From Lentisphaeria bacterium (GTDB lineage Bacteria; Verrucomicrobiota; Lentisphaeria; Oligosphaerales; Oligosphaeraceae), in NCBI GenBank assembly GCA_016303095.1, contig JAEDMH010000134.1, positions 1 to 6,046 of the forward strand: a DNA stretch of 6,046 nt, read 5' to 3'. Numbering within the stretch: the stretch's first letter is position 1; every line of letters starts with the position of its first letter. This document shows, piece by piece, positions 1 to 5,576 of this stretch. The notes beneath the pieces are model-generated. The model did not search any database. It was not told the origin of the DNA and was given only the letters and a program-made list of their open reading frames with translations. The position numbers were made by a program, and so were the translations under genes.

Positions 1-17
1 CGTGGGGAGATCGAAGA
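1..17. repeat. Left copy of the 17-base end-to-end direct repeat
   Basis: The first 17 bases are identical to the last 17. Both encode the FDLPT motif of an FGE domain on the minus strand, and the base after the left copy differs from anything visible because the window ends. Gene B has the same motif at about 2143-2160 with one base different at its edge. Confidence 0.8.
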
Positions 18-1605
18 CCAGCCCTGTTCGGGCCTGGAGGCGTCCCATAAAGGAGTCCGCATCCACCGTATGACCATAGGTGGGCCAGCCGGCTCCCGCC
101 GTTGAACCTGACCCGCGAATCATATCGTAGGAGACCCGTTCCACAGGACGGGTGGCGTAGTAGCTGTCATTCCTGAAAAAACTGGGCCGGGTTCCCATGA
201 CCAGTTCCCATTGGCGCTGGGTCACCTCGAAGACCCCGATGAAGAAATCCCGGGTCAGGGTAACGGAATGCTGGGTTTCTTGGCCCCGGTGTCCCAATTC
301 TTCTTCGGGACTTCCCATGGTGAAGGTGCCGGCGGGAATGCGCCGCAGCCAAAGTTCTGTGGTACGGCAGGTATCCTGGGAGACGTCAGGAGGGGTATTG
401 GTGAAGATGACGGGATAGCTGGTGGCATCCGCTCCCCCGGAAAGATCCACCACAGCAAAGATTGGCTTATTTTCGTCCAATTCAACGTAGGTCATTGCCA
501 GCGTAGTGTCTTCTGTCAATTTCACCACTCTTGCTCTTGGAAAAGGCGCAATGTATCCATCCTCCTCCGAGAAGGTGATTTCATAGGTTCCTTGAATCAG
601 GGAGACCGTCTCCCTGCTGGCATACTCCACGCCATCCACAAACCACTTGGCATAGGAAGGCGTCAACAGGCAGGCAAGATTCCACACCTTGTCGTAGGTC
701 ACCGGCACCGTGATGCTTTCTGTCAGAACCACCCTTTGAGGGGCGGGGGTGGCGTAGCCCTCCTCCTCCGAGAAGGTGATTTCGTAGGTTCCCTGAATCA
801 GGGAGACCGTCTCCCCGCTGGCATGTTCCTCGCCCGCCACATACCACTTGGCGGTGGGATGGGTCAAAAGGCAGGTGAGGGTTCTCTCCACAGAGGGGGT
901 GATGTCCACCCACTTTCCGTCACACCATGCATAAGTGTGATCCTGGACAGGATGGGCAGGAGTGGCCTCGCTGACCGGCCCCGCCGGTCCCTGGGGACCC
1001 TGGGGACCCGGGTCTCCCGTATCCCCTTTGGGGCCAGCCTCCCCCTGGGGTCCCTGGGGGCCTGTGTCTCCCCTGGGGCCCTGCTCCCCCGGTTCCCCCT
1101 TCTCCCCTGTTTGGCCCTCCGCCAGGATACCCGTGTCCCTGTCATTGATGATCCAATGTTTACTATCCTCGTCGATGCGGCACTCCATGGCCGAGACTCC
1201 CAGGCAACTCCCCGTCAGAAGCAGCTCTTCCTCCGCCGACCCATAAATCCAGAATCGCCGGTTGGGGGACAGCTCCTCCCTTTGGGTAACTCTCGCGTAG
1301 GTCTGGCTCCCCGCCTTGGCGCCCGTCTTGTAGTACAGTCCCCGGGCCAGGAGTTTCTGGAGAGACGCCTCGTCCACCAGGATGGGGATGTAGATCTGGT
1401 TCCAGCCCCGCTGCAGTTTCTGGATGCTTTGGACCGTGTCCGCCACCGGGCACTCCGCGGGAATGGCAGGGATATCCCCGCCCGGGGCCAGGGGAACCAG
1501 GGCGCAGAGCACCATCAACAGGAAAAGCCTCCCCAGTCTCGGAAAGAGAGTTTCCCCGGACAGGGCGAAAAACGCCAGGGACGTGGGAGCTGAGAAAACG
1601 GGCAT
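1..1605 (-). CDS. FGE/SUMF1-fold surface protein with collagen-like and two PEGA-like modules (gene A, C-terminus off the left edge)
   Basis: 535 codons are open from an ATG at 1605 to base 1, with the 3' end missing. Visible in order: a basic N-terminus and hydrophobic stretch (about residues 24-42, LGRLFLLMVLCALVPLA) read as a Sec signal peptide without a convincing lipobox; a domain at about 57-135 with GWNQIYIP and RFWIYG; 16 perfect Gly-X-Y triplets at 164-211; two PEGA-like beta modules at about 243-304 and 309-375; then an FGE/SUMF1 domain from about 415 (IPAGTFTMGSPEEE, FFIGVFEVTQRQWELVMG), cut at FDLPT. A secreted or surface-anchored ligand-binding role is inferred. The start is uncertain: ATG 1605 has AGAAG seven bases upstream and matches the start chosen for gene B, but ATG 1620 or 1623, behind AGGA, is also possible. 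It lies 85 bases behind gene B, so co-transcription is likely. The lost end may be the gene C fragment at the other edge. Confidence 0.85.
   Translation of the reverse strand, partial: MPVFSAPTSLAFFALSGETLFPRLGRLFLLMVLCALVPLAPGGDIPAIPAECPVADTVQSIQKLQRGWNQIYIPILVDEASLQKLLARGLYYKTGAKAGSQTYARVTQREELSPNRRFWIYGSAEEELLLTGSCLGVSAMECRIDEDSKHWIINDRDTGILAEGQTGEKGEPGEQGPRGDTGPQGPQGEAGPKGDTGDPGPQGPQGPAGPVSEATPAHPVQDHTYAWCDGKWVDITPSVERTLTCLLTHPTAKWYVAGEEHASGETVSLIQGTYEITFSEEEGYATPAPQRVVLTESITVPVTYDKVWNLACLLTPSYAKWFVDGVEYASRETVSLIQGTYEITFSEEDGYIAPFPRARVVKLTEDTTLAMTYVELDENKPIFAVVDLSGGADATSYPVIFTNTPPDVSQDTCRTTELWLRRIPAGTFTMGSPEEELGHRGQETQHSVTLTRDFFIGVFEVTQRQWELVMGTRPSFFRNDSYYATRPVERVSYDMIRGSGSTAGAGWPTYGHTVDADSFMGRLQARTGLVFDLPT
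481..879 (-). repeat. Tandem pair of PEGA-like modules in gene A (201-bp period)
   Basis: Two consecutive modules, with Cys245 and Cys312 as equivalent residues, share ASGETVSLIQGTYEITF or ASRETVSLIQGTYEITF followed by SEEEGY/SEEDGY. At DNA level a core of about 63 bases (starting at 561 and 762) has only about three mismatches, so the duplication is recent or has been homogenised. Gene B has a single module at the same place. Confidence 0.85.
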
Positions 1606-1637
1606 TGCACTACTTCTCATCATGGAATGGATCCTGG
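1606..1637 (-). promoter_or_regulatory. Conserved leader and ribosome binding site of gene A
   Basis: CCAGGATCCATTCC is followed by ATGATG (1623, 1620) and then AGAAG seven bases before ATG 1605. It is the counterpart of the gene B leader with a weaker Shine-Dalgarno (AGAAG for AGAGAGG). AGGA eight bases before ATG 1623 could serve that start instead. Confidence 0.45.
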
Positions 1638-1668
1638 GATTGGAGCGGAAGCAAGAAACAGCGTTTGC

Positions 1669-1681
1669 GGGGAGATTCCCC
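1669..1681 (-). other. Small hairpin between genes B and A
   Basis: GGGGA, a three-base loop, then TCCCC, just behind the stop of gene B. There is no T-run, so it is not a convincing terminator. Read-through from B into A is plausible. The rest of this 85-base gap is the leader of A. Confidence 0.3.
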
Positions 1682-1690
1682 CGTATGGCT

Positions 1691-3550
1691 CTAGGGTTCT
1701 GAGACCAGGGCAAGGCGGAAGCCGTAGTTGTTGCGGCTGCTATAGGAGGGGCCGTCGCAGTCCCGTGCCGCCGCCCGGCAGCCAGAGGCCTCGTGGTTCC
1801 AGCTGCCGCCACGGCTCACGCGTTTGGCGCCGCTGGCAGGCCCCTGGGGATCCGTCTTCGCCCCGGCGGGGTAGGCATCATACCAGTCCAGACACCACTC
1901 CCAGACATTGCCGTGCATGTCGTAGATTCCCCATTCGTTGGGACGGTAGGAACCCGCCTTTGCGGTACCGGTGCTGGTGTCGGAGGTGGAGGAAAAACTG
2001 GAGGTATTGCCATAGTAGCGTCCCACGATGTCCAATTCGGGGCATGTCCCCGTGGTCACCGTCAGATTTGATCCGGAGTTGAGGGAGGTCCCCCATACCA
2101 GGCCATCGGGGCGACGGCGGCAGGCGTACTCCCACTGGGCCTCTGTGGGGAGATCGAAGACCAGCCCCGTTCTGGCCTGGATTCGGCCCAGGAAGGAATC
2201 CGCATCCACCGTATGCCCGCAGGCGGGCCAGCCGGCGCCCGCCGTTTCGCTCTCCCCGCGGATGTCCGTGTAGGAGACTTTCTCCACCGGGCGTGTAGCA
2301 TAGTAGCTGGTATTCTTAAAGTAGCTGGGGCGAGTCCCCATGACCAGCTCCCACTGGCGCTGGGTCACCTCGAAGACCCCGATGAAGAAGTCCTGGGTCA
2401 GGGTCACCGAATGCTGGGTCTCGTCACTGTTCCGTCCCAATTCTTCTTCGGGACTTCCCATGGTGAAGGTTCCCGCAGGGATGCGCCGCAGCCAAAGTTC
2501 CGTGGTACGGCAGGCATCCTGGGAGACATCGGGAGGGGTATTGGTATAGGTAACGGGATAACTGGCGGCCTCGGCTCCCCCGGAGAGGTCCACCACGACA
2601 TAGACGGGAGCCTTTTCGTACACGATCACCGGCACCGTGGTGTCTTCGGTCAATTCCACCCTTTTCGGGATGTGGATGTCATAGCCTTCCTCTTCCGTGA
2701 ACGTGATTTCGTAGCTTCCCGGGAGCAGGAAAACCGTTTCGCCGCTGGCCAGTTTCTCCCGGGAGACCGTCTCCCCGCTGGCATACACCACGCCCTCCAA
2801 GGACCATCTGGCGGTTGCGGGATCCAGCTGGCAGGTGAGTTTCTTCATCACGGCGCGGGTGATGTCCACCCATTCCCCATTGCACCATCCGTAGGCGTGG
2901 CTCCGGACCGGATTCTGGGGACCAGTGCCCTCGGCGGCCGGTCCCGGAGGCCCCTGGGGACCTTGGGGACCCGGATCTCCCTTGTCCCCCTTGGGTCCCC
3001 TTTCTCCCTGAGGCCCCTGGGGGCCGGGATCCCCCTTGGGACCCGCTTCCCCCTGTTCTCCCTTCTCCCCCTCCGCCGGGATCCCCGTGTCCACGTCATT
3101 GATGAGCCAATGTCCGCTTTCCCCGTCGATGCGGATCTCCGTGGCCGAGACTCCCAGGGAACTCCCCAGCAGATGCAGATCTTCCTCCGCATCCAGGCGG
3201 ATCCAGTACCGCTGGCAAGGGGACAGCTCCTCCGGGTGGATGACCCTCTTATAGGTGTGGCTTTCCGTCTCGTAGTAGTACAGTTCCCGCTCCCTCAGCA
3301 GCTGAAGAGACGCCTCGTCCAAGGGAGCGGGGATGAAGATCTGGTTCCAGCCCTTCTGCAGCTTCTGGATGCTTTGGACAGTACCCGCCGCCAGGCTTTT
3401 CTCAGAGGTGGCGGAGGTTTCCTTCCCCATGCCCGGAAGAACCATGGCCCAGAGGGCCATCCATAAGATAAACCTCCCCAGTCTCTGACGGAACACCTCC
3501 CCGGACAAGACGAATAACGCCAGGGACTGGAAAACGGAGGAAACAGGCAT
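1691..3550 (-). CDS. FGE/SUMF1-fold surface protein with collagen-like repeat and PEGA-like module (gene B)
   Basis: Complete, 619 aa. Layout: signal peptide (hydrophobic about 26-40, FILWMALWAMVLPG); GWNQIFIP...YWI domain at about 57-135; 15 Gly-X-Y triplets at 161-205; one PEGA-like module at about 238-312 (YASGETV, GSYEITFTEEEGY); FGE/SUMF1 domain at about 350-615 with IPAGTFTMGS, FEVTQRQWELVMG, FDLPTEAQWEYACR, YDMHGNVWEWCLDW and RGGSW...GFRL. The FGE fold is known both for formylglycine-generating enzymes and as a C-type-lectin-like binding fold. The enzyme's paired Cys (CxxxxC) before RYR is absent here, so ligand display is more likely than sulfatase activation. Start choice: ATG 3550 has a strong Shine-Dalgarno (AGAGAGG, spacing 7). 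ATG 3568 behind AGGA would add six residues. The reading frame stays open up to 3754 but without signal-like sequence. It is paralogous to gene A along its whole visible length. Confidence 0.9.
   Translation of the reverse strand: MPVSSVFQSLALFVLSGEVFRQRLGRFILWMALWAMVLPGMGKETSATSEKSLAAGTVQSIQKLQKGWNQIFIPAPLDEASLQLLRERELYYYETESHTYKRVIHPEELSPCQRYWIRLDAEEDLHLLGSSLGVSATEIRIDGESGHWLINDVDTGIPAEGEKGEQGEAGPKGDPGPQGPQGERGPKGDKGDPGPQGPQGPPGPAAEGTGPQNPVRSHAYGWCNGEWVDITRAVMKKLTCQLDPATARWSLEGVVYASGETVSREKLASGETVFLLPGSYEITFTEEEGYDIHIPKRVELTEDTTVPVIVYEKAPVYVVVDLSGGAEAASYPVTYTNTPPDVSQDACRTTELWLRRIPAGTFTMGSPEEELGRNSDETQHSVTLTQDFFIGVFEVTQRQWELVMGTRPSYFKNTSYYATRPVEKVSYTDIRGESETAGAGWPACGHTVDADSFLGRIQARTGLVFDLPTEAQWEYACRRRPDGLVWGTSLNSGSNLTVTTGTCPELDIVGRYYGNTSSFSSTSDTSTGTAKAGSYRPNEWGIYDMHGNVWEWCLDWYDAYPAGAKTDPQGPASGAKRVSRGGSWNHEASGCRAAARDCDGPSYSSRNNYGFRLALVSEP
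1694..1810 (-). other. Candidate DGR variable region at the 3' end of gene B
   Basis: The last 39 codons of gene B show the same scaffold (GGSW, A, CRAA, R, PS, GFRL). Their residues differ from gene C at most of the expected variable sites: NHE against YER, A against C, DCDG against YGGM, YSSRNNY against NNNYAY. Several scaffold codons also differ at third positions (CGG/CGT, CCC/CCG, TCC/TCG), which adenine-specific mutagenesis would not produce, so B and C do not look like fresh copies of one template. Unlike gene C, only a small hairpin lies behind it. Confidence 0.4.
2732..2782 (-). repeat. Short in-frame 33-bp duplication in the PEGA-like module of gene B
   Basis: ASGETV occurs at residues 257-262 and again at 268-273, separated by SREKL. 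Gene A has the motif once per module, so an 11-residue insertion by duplication in gene B is the simplest reading. Confidence 0.6.
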
Positions 3551-3583
3551 TGCACTACCTCTCTTCATGGAAATGGATCCTGG
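3551..3583 (-). promoter_or_regulatory. Conserved leader and ribosome binding site of gene B
   Basis: Reading toward the gene: CCAGGATCC, a short spacer, an in-frame ATG at 3568, then AGAGAGG seven bases before ATG 3550. The AGAGAGG match is the reason for choosing 3550. Nearly the same string precedes gene A, so the leader was duplicated along with the gene. Confidence 0.55.
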
Positions 3584-3706
3584 TATGGGGGCAGAAACGG
3601 AACAGAGTCTGGAACAAAGGAAACGGGATGCCCAACCTTGGGGCCTAGTGGCCCAAAAGCGCGTCGAAGCCTCCAGCAAGGGGGATGATTTTCGGGGATT
3701 TGACTC

Positions 3707-3757
3707 TCCTTGACACTCCCGGAGTTCTGGAGAAACCGGAAACGGGACCGTCAAGGA
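3707..3757. other. Inverted repeat with two inner hairpins behind the GIY-YIG gene
   Basis: An 8-bp outer stem (TCCTTGAC at 3707, its complement ending at 3757) encloses two small hairpins: ACTC-CCG-GAGT (3715-3725, abutting the outer stem) and CCG-GAAA-CGG (3736-3745). No T-run follows on the minus strand, so it is not a classical intrinsic terminator. The remaining gap to gene B also holds GGGCC-TAGT-GGCCC at 3641-3654. No convincing promoter for B was seen. Confidence 0.35.
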
Positions 3758-3775
3758 AGTCTCTGCCCATGAAAT

Positions 3776-4612
3776 TCAATTTTCATTGTACCCATAGGCG
3801 GGATCCCGGGTCAGAAGAACATTCTTCCACCAGGATTCCCGCGCCAGAATTTCATAGTCATCCGTTTGGGGACTGAAGTCCTCCAGAATGGAGAAGATAA
3901 AATTCTTCTCGAAGTATTCTGGCCCCTCCCTCTGGCACAGCGCCTTTAGGGCAGCATTTCCCCCATGCTTTGTTTCGATGTAGTTTTTCCAGCGCCCCAG
4001 AAGCATTTCGTTATCGTTGGTGGCCGACCCCACATACCGCTTCCCGCTTTTCATGTCGGTGAGGAGATAGACGCCTTTTCTGCTTTCCAGCGCCTGAATC
4101 CACTCCCTATTCCGCAAATTGGCTTCCAACTGGGGGAAGGTCAATCTCACCTGGTGGTAGCCAGGAAACCCTTCGCCATCATAGAGATCGGGAAGTATCT
4201 CCTTCACGACAAGCTTCTCCGCTATGGTGGGAAACTTGTACATCTGGGCCCTCTGCTTATGGCACTTCACAACAACCCGCCCAAAATATTGAGAATATTC
4301 CTCGCATTCCTTCCCTTCGTAGTTCACTCCCCCTGTCACATGCAATTCCTTTGTGACTTCCTTCACCGTGGTCAAAAGCCAGTAGTCGTTTCTCTTGTCC
4401 ATTTCCACCAGACAAATGGCAATGTCGCCCACGTTGAAATACCGGCGCTCTTCCCGCCAGAAGAGCCAATCCGTATTCACCTTTCCGGGATTCTTTCTGT
4501 AAACTTCAAGAGGGTATTCTTCCCCATTGCATTGATTGAATTTGACCTTGAGAGATTTCCCCTCATCTTGGGAAAAATGAAGTAGGTCTTTCAGTAAAAT
4601 TTCTTTTCCCAT
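3776..4612 (-). CDS. GIY-YIG nuclease-like protein
   Basis: 278 aa. The C-terminal half is a GIY-YIG module: GVY at 180-182, YVGSA at 193-197, a conserved Arg in LLGRW (R207), HGGN at 216-219, and a candidate metal-binding Glu in ARESWWK (E259), followed by the family-like ending GYNEN. The N-terminal half (about 1-150; VNTDWLFWR, WLLTTVKEVTK, NYEG, YFGRVVVK, EILPDLYDGEGFPGY) is a separate domain shared with the neighbouring 160-aa protein. Proteins with this two-part layout are familiar as solitary bacterial GIY-YIG family members without assigned function; a DNA endonuclease role in defence, repair or mobility is inference. No signal peptide, so probably cytoplasmic. There is no clear Shine-Dalgarno before ATG 4612, and the start is supported by alignment of MGKEILLKDL with MPEEIMLADI of the paralogue. 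It ends 225 bases before gene B. Confidence 0.85.
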   Translation of the reverse strand: MGKEILLKDLLHFSQDEGKSLKVKFNQCNGEEYPLEVYRKNPGKVNTDWLFWREERRYFNVGDIAICLVEMDKRNDYWLLTTVKEVTKELHVTGGVNYEGKECEEYSQYFGRVVVKCHKQRAQMYKFPTIAEKLVVKEILPDLYDGEGFPGYHQVRLTFPQLEANLRNREWIQALESRKGVYLLTDMKSGKRYVGSATNDNEMLLGRWKNYIETKHGGNAALKALCQREGPEYFEKNFIFSILEDFSPQTDDYEILARESWWKNVLLTRDPAYGYNEN

Positions 4613-4625
4613 CTTTGAAATCCCA

Positions 4626-4653
4626 ATCCTGAATCCAATATATAAAAAGTCAA
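4626..4653 (-). promoter_or_regulatory. Weak promoter candidate for the GIY-YIG gene
   Basis: TTGACT (4648-4653) and CAGGAT (4626-4631) are 16 bases apart in an AT-rich stretch directly behind the terminator-like hairpin. The -10 match is poor, and a start point here would leave a leader of only about seven bases, so the gene may instead be read from the upstream promoter. Confidence 0.25.
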
Positions 4654-4663
4654 CAGAGGGAAA

Positions 4664-4717
4664 GCCCCCGGAATCCAGGGCGGGCGCCCTTCGGCATCGC
4701 CACTTTCTTCCGGGGGC
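4664..4717 (-). terminator. Terminator-like hairpin between the two paralogues
   Basis: A perfect 10-bp stem (GCCCCCGGAA with TTCCGGGGGC) encloses 34 bases that can form a small inner hairpin (AGGGCG with CGCCCT, 4677-4690). On the minus strand the stem is followed by CTTTCCC and, further on, TTTTT. The interrupted T-tract makes the terminator weaker than canonical. It lies 14 bases behind the stop of the 160-aa gene. Confidence 0.5.
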
Positions 4718-4731
4718 GAGGGCGTTCCCGT

Positions 4732-5214
4732 CTAGGAAAGACGCCCGTTGTACTCGGCAGGGAGAATGCGATCCACCACGAGATCATCCCAGATGGTTTC
4801 CGCGTTCCAAACCGAAGTCTGCTTGCTCTTGTGGTATCTCAGGACCAGACGCCCGAAATACTTGGCATAGGCGGACACTTCTTCACCTTCGTAATTGATG
4901 CCGTCTTCCACATCGAGGTCCTTGGTGACCTTTTTCACCGTGGTGAGAAGCCAAAGGTCCTTCTTGTCCTCTTCGTCTTTCTTGCCCAGACGAACCAGGC
5001 ACAGGACAACCTCGCCCACCTTGAACAGCTTGTTGGCATACCGCCAGAAGAGCCACTGGGTATTGACGACGTCGTGATCCTTCAGCCAGACTTCGATGGG
5101 CTCGTTCACGCCATTGCCTTCTTCTCTGGATTCGTTGTTGAGGTTGAACCGAACCTTGGTGTTCCCTAGTTCGGGGATGTTCATGATGTCCGCAAGCATG
5201 ATTTCTTCGGGCAT
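4732..5214 (-). CDS. Stand-alone paralogue of the N-terminal domain of the GIY-YIG protein
   Basis: 160 aa, function unknown. It matches the first half of the downstream GIY-YIG protein block by block: VNTQWLFWR, VGEVVLCLV, WLLTTVKKVTKDL, INYEG, YFGRLVLRYHKS and ILPAEYNG. It stops at NGRLS, where the longer protein continues into FPGY and the nuclease domain. One reading frame over, the bases around the stop read Phe-Pro-Arg-Arg, so a frameshift followed by loss of the nuclease half is possible; a naturally free-standing domain is the alternative. The start at 5214 was chosen because AGAGAAG precedes it and MPEEIML aligns with MGKEILL of the paralogue. The frame stays open to 5499, but that stretch overlaps hairpins and the promoter and looks non-coding. 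No membrane or signal segment; rich in Lys, Asp and Glu, so cytoplasmic. A promoter lies about 100 bases upstream and a terminator-like hairpin directly behind. Confidence 0.75.
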   Translation of the reverse strand: MPEEIMLADIMNIPELGNTKVRFNLNNESREEGNGVNEPIEVWLKDHDVVNTQWLFWRYANKLFKVGEVVLCLVRLGKKDEEDKKDLWLLTTVKKVTKDLDVEDGINYEGEEVSAYAKYFGRLVLRYHKSKQTSVWNAETIWDDLVVDRILPAEYNGRLS

Positions 5215-5320
5215 AACTTCTCTTGTGTGATTTGGTGGATTGCGAGGGGGGAACAAAGGGATCATGTCCCCTACCCTGAGAAGGGAAACTTTCCAGAATA
5301 GAGAACACGTCCATCTTATA

Positions 5321-5349
5321 ATTCTGCGCCAAAACATGGAATCTGTCAA
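5321..5349 (-). promoter_or_regulatory. Sigma70-type promoter for the 160-aa gene
   Basis: A perfect -35 box TTGACA (5344-5349), a 17-base spacer and a 4/6 -10 box CAGAAT (5321-5326). Runs of A and T just upstream (about 5350-5380) resemble an UP element in an otherwise GC-rich window. The expected leader is about 100 bases and contains GGAAA-G-TTTCC near 5290 and an imperfect GGGGACA/TGTTCCCC pairing, with no recognised riboswitch. Confidence 0.5.
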
Positions 5350-5431
5350 AAAAATCCTATTTTTTTCAAAATTTTTTCCGCCCGTCAAAATGAGGGGGAG
5401 GGAACACGACTTGCACCTCATCGCCAGGCCG

Positions 5432-5498
5432 TGACCTCTGCTGCTTGCCTTGTGCTCCGCACACCCCGACTCCGTCGGGGACGGCACAGCAGAGGTCA
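5432..5498 (-). other. Branched inverted repeat (possible structured RNA or cruciform)
   Basis: A perfect 12-bp outer stem (TGACCTCTGCTG at 5432-5443, complement at 5487-5498) is extended by TGCC/GGCA (5446-5449 with 5483-5486). It encloses two adjacent hairpins, TGTGC-TCC-GCACA (5451-5463) and CCCCGAC-TCC-GTCGGGG (5464-5480), giving a three-way-junction shape. On the minus strand both loops are GGA closed by C-G, a C(GNA)G triloop known to be unusually stable in DNA. Whether it acts as RNA, as DNA or as a terminator for gene C is not visible; no T-run follows. Confidence 0.55.
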
Positions 5499-5511
5499 TC
5501 AGCCCGATTTG

Positions 5512-5522
5512 CGGCTCCGCCG
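5512..5522 (-). other. C(GGA)G mini-hairpin behind gene C
   Basis: CGGC-TCC-GCCG on the plus strand, so CGGC-GGA-GCCG on the coding strand. It is a third hairpin with the same triloop as the two inside the neighbouring branched repeat. Confidence 0.4.
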
Positions 5523-5523
5523 T

Positions 5524-5553
5524 GCCACGCCTCCGGGGCCCCTTCGGCGTGGC
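5524..5553 (-). other. 8-bp inverted repeat just behind gene C
   Basis: GCCACGCC (5524-5531) pairs perfectly with GGCGTGGC (5546-5553) around a 14-base GC-rich loop. A second stem, GGCCA-AGGT-TGGCC (5556-5569), lies between it and the stop codon. Being 24 bases from the stop without a T-run, the pair resembles the GC-rich hairpins reported behind DGR variable regions as much as a terminator. Confidence 0.4.
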
Positions 5554-5576
5554 CTGGCCAAGGTTGGCCCGGATGG

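Larger units (their letters stand above)
5215..5576. other. 362-base intergenic region between gene C and the 160-aa gene
   Basis: Nothing here reads as a gene. The part nearest gene C (5430-5576) is GC-rich and almost entirely made of hairpins. The middle (about 5340-5385) is AT-rich with the promoter. The rest is the leader of the 160-aa gene. I looked for a copy of the gene C variable region (a template repeat) and found none. Confidence 0.6.

Noticed and set aside
973..1116. CRISPR-like or low-complexity repeat array
   Set aside because: The short-period repetition is an in-frame Gly-X-Y collagen-like coding repeat, with no spacers.
211..1593. Long plus-strand open frame (460 codons) opposite gene A
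   Set aside because: It is the antisense of a gene with clear domains. Its Gly/Pro-rich stretch is the mirror of the collagen repeat, since GGN and CCN codons are complementary. No family motif is seen.
2213..3466. Long plus-strand open frame (417 codons) opposite gene B
   Set aside because: Same reason: it is an antisense shadow in GC-rich sequence with no recognisable domain and no independent start signal.
3551..3754. 68-codon upstream extension of gene B
   Set aside because: The extension has no signal-peptide character, overlaps intergenic hairpins, has no counterpart in gene A, and a strong Shine-Dalgarno precedes ATG 3550.
5432..5498. Integron attC site
   Set aside because: Size and branched pairing are compatible, but the outer arms lack the GTTRRRY/RYYYAAC core sites, and no integrase or cassette array is visible.
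5215..5499. 95-codon upstream extension of the 160-aa gene
   Set aside because: It runs through the promoter and part of the branched inverted repeat. Alignment with the GIY-YIG paralogue begins at the ATG at 5214.
5215..5576. Template repeat of a DGR in the gap behind gene C
   Set aside because: No segment resembling the GGSW...GFRL coding sequence, with or without A substitutions, was found here or elsewhere outside the FGE genes.
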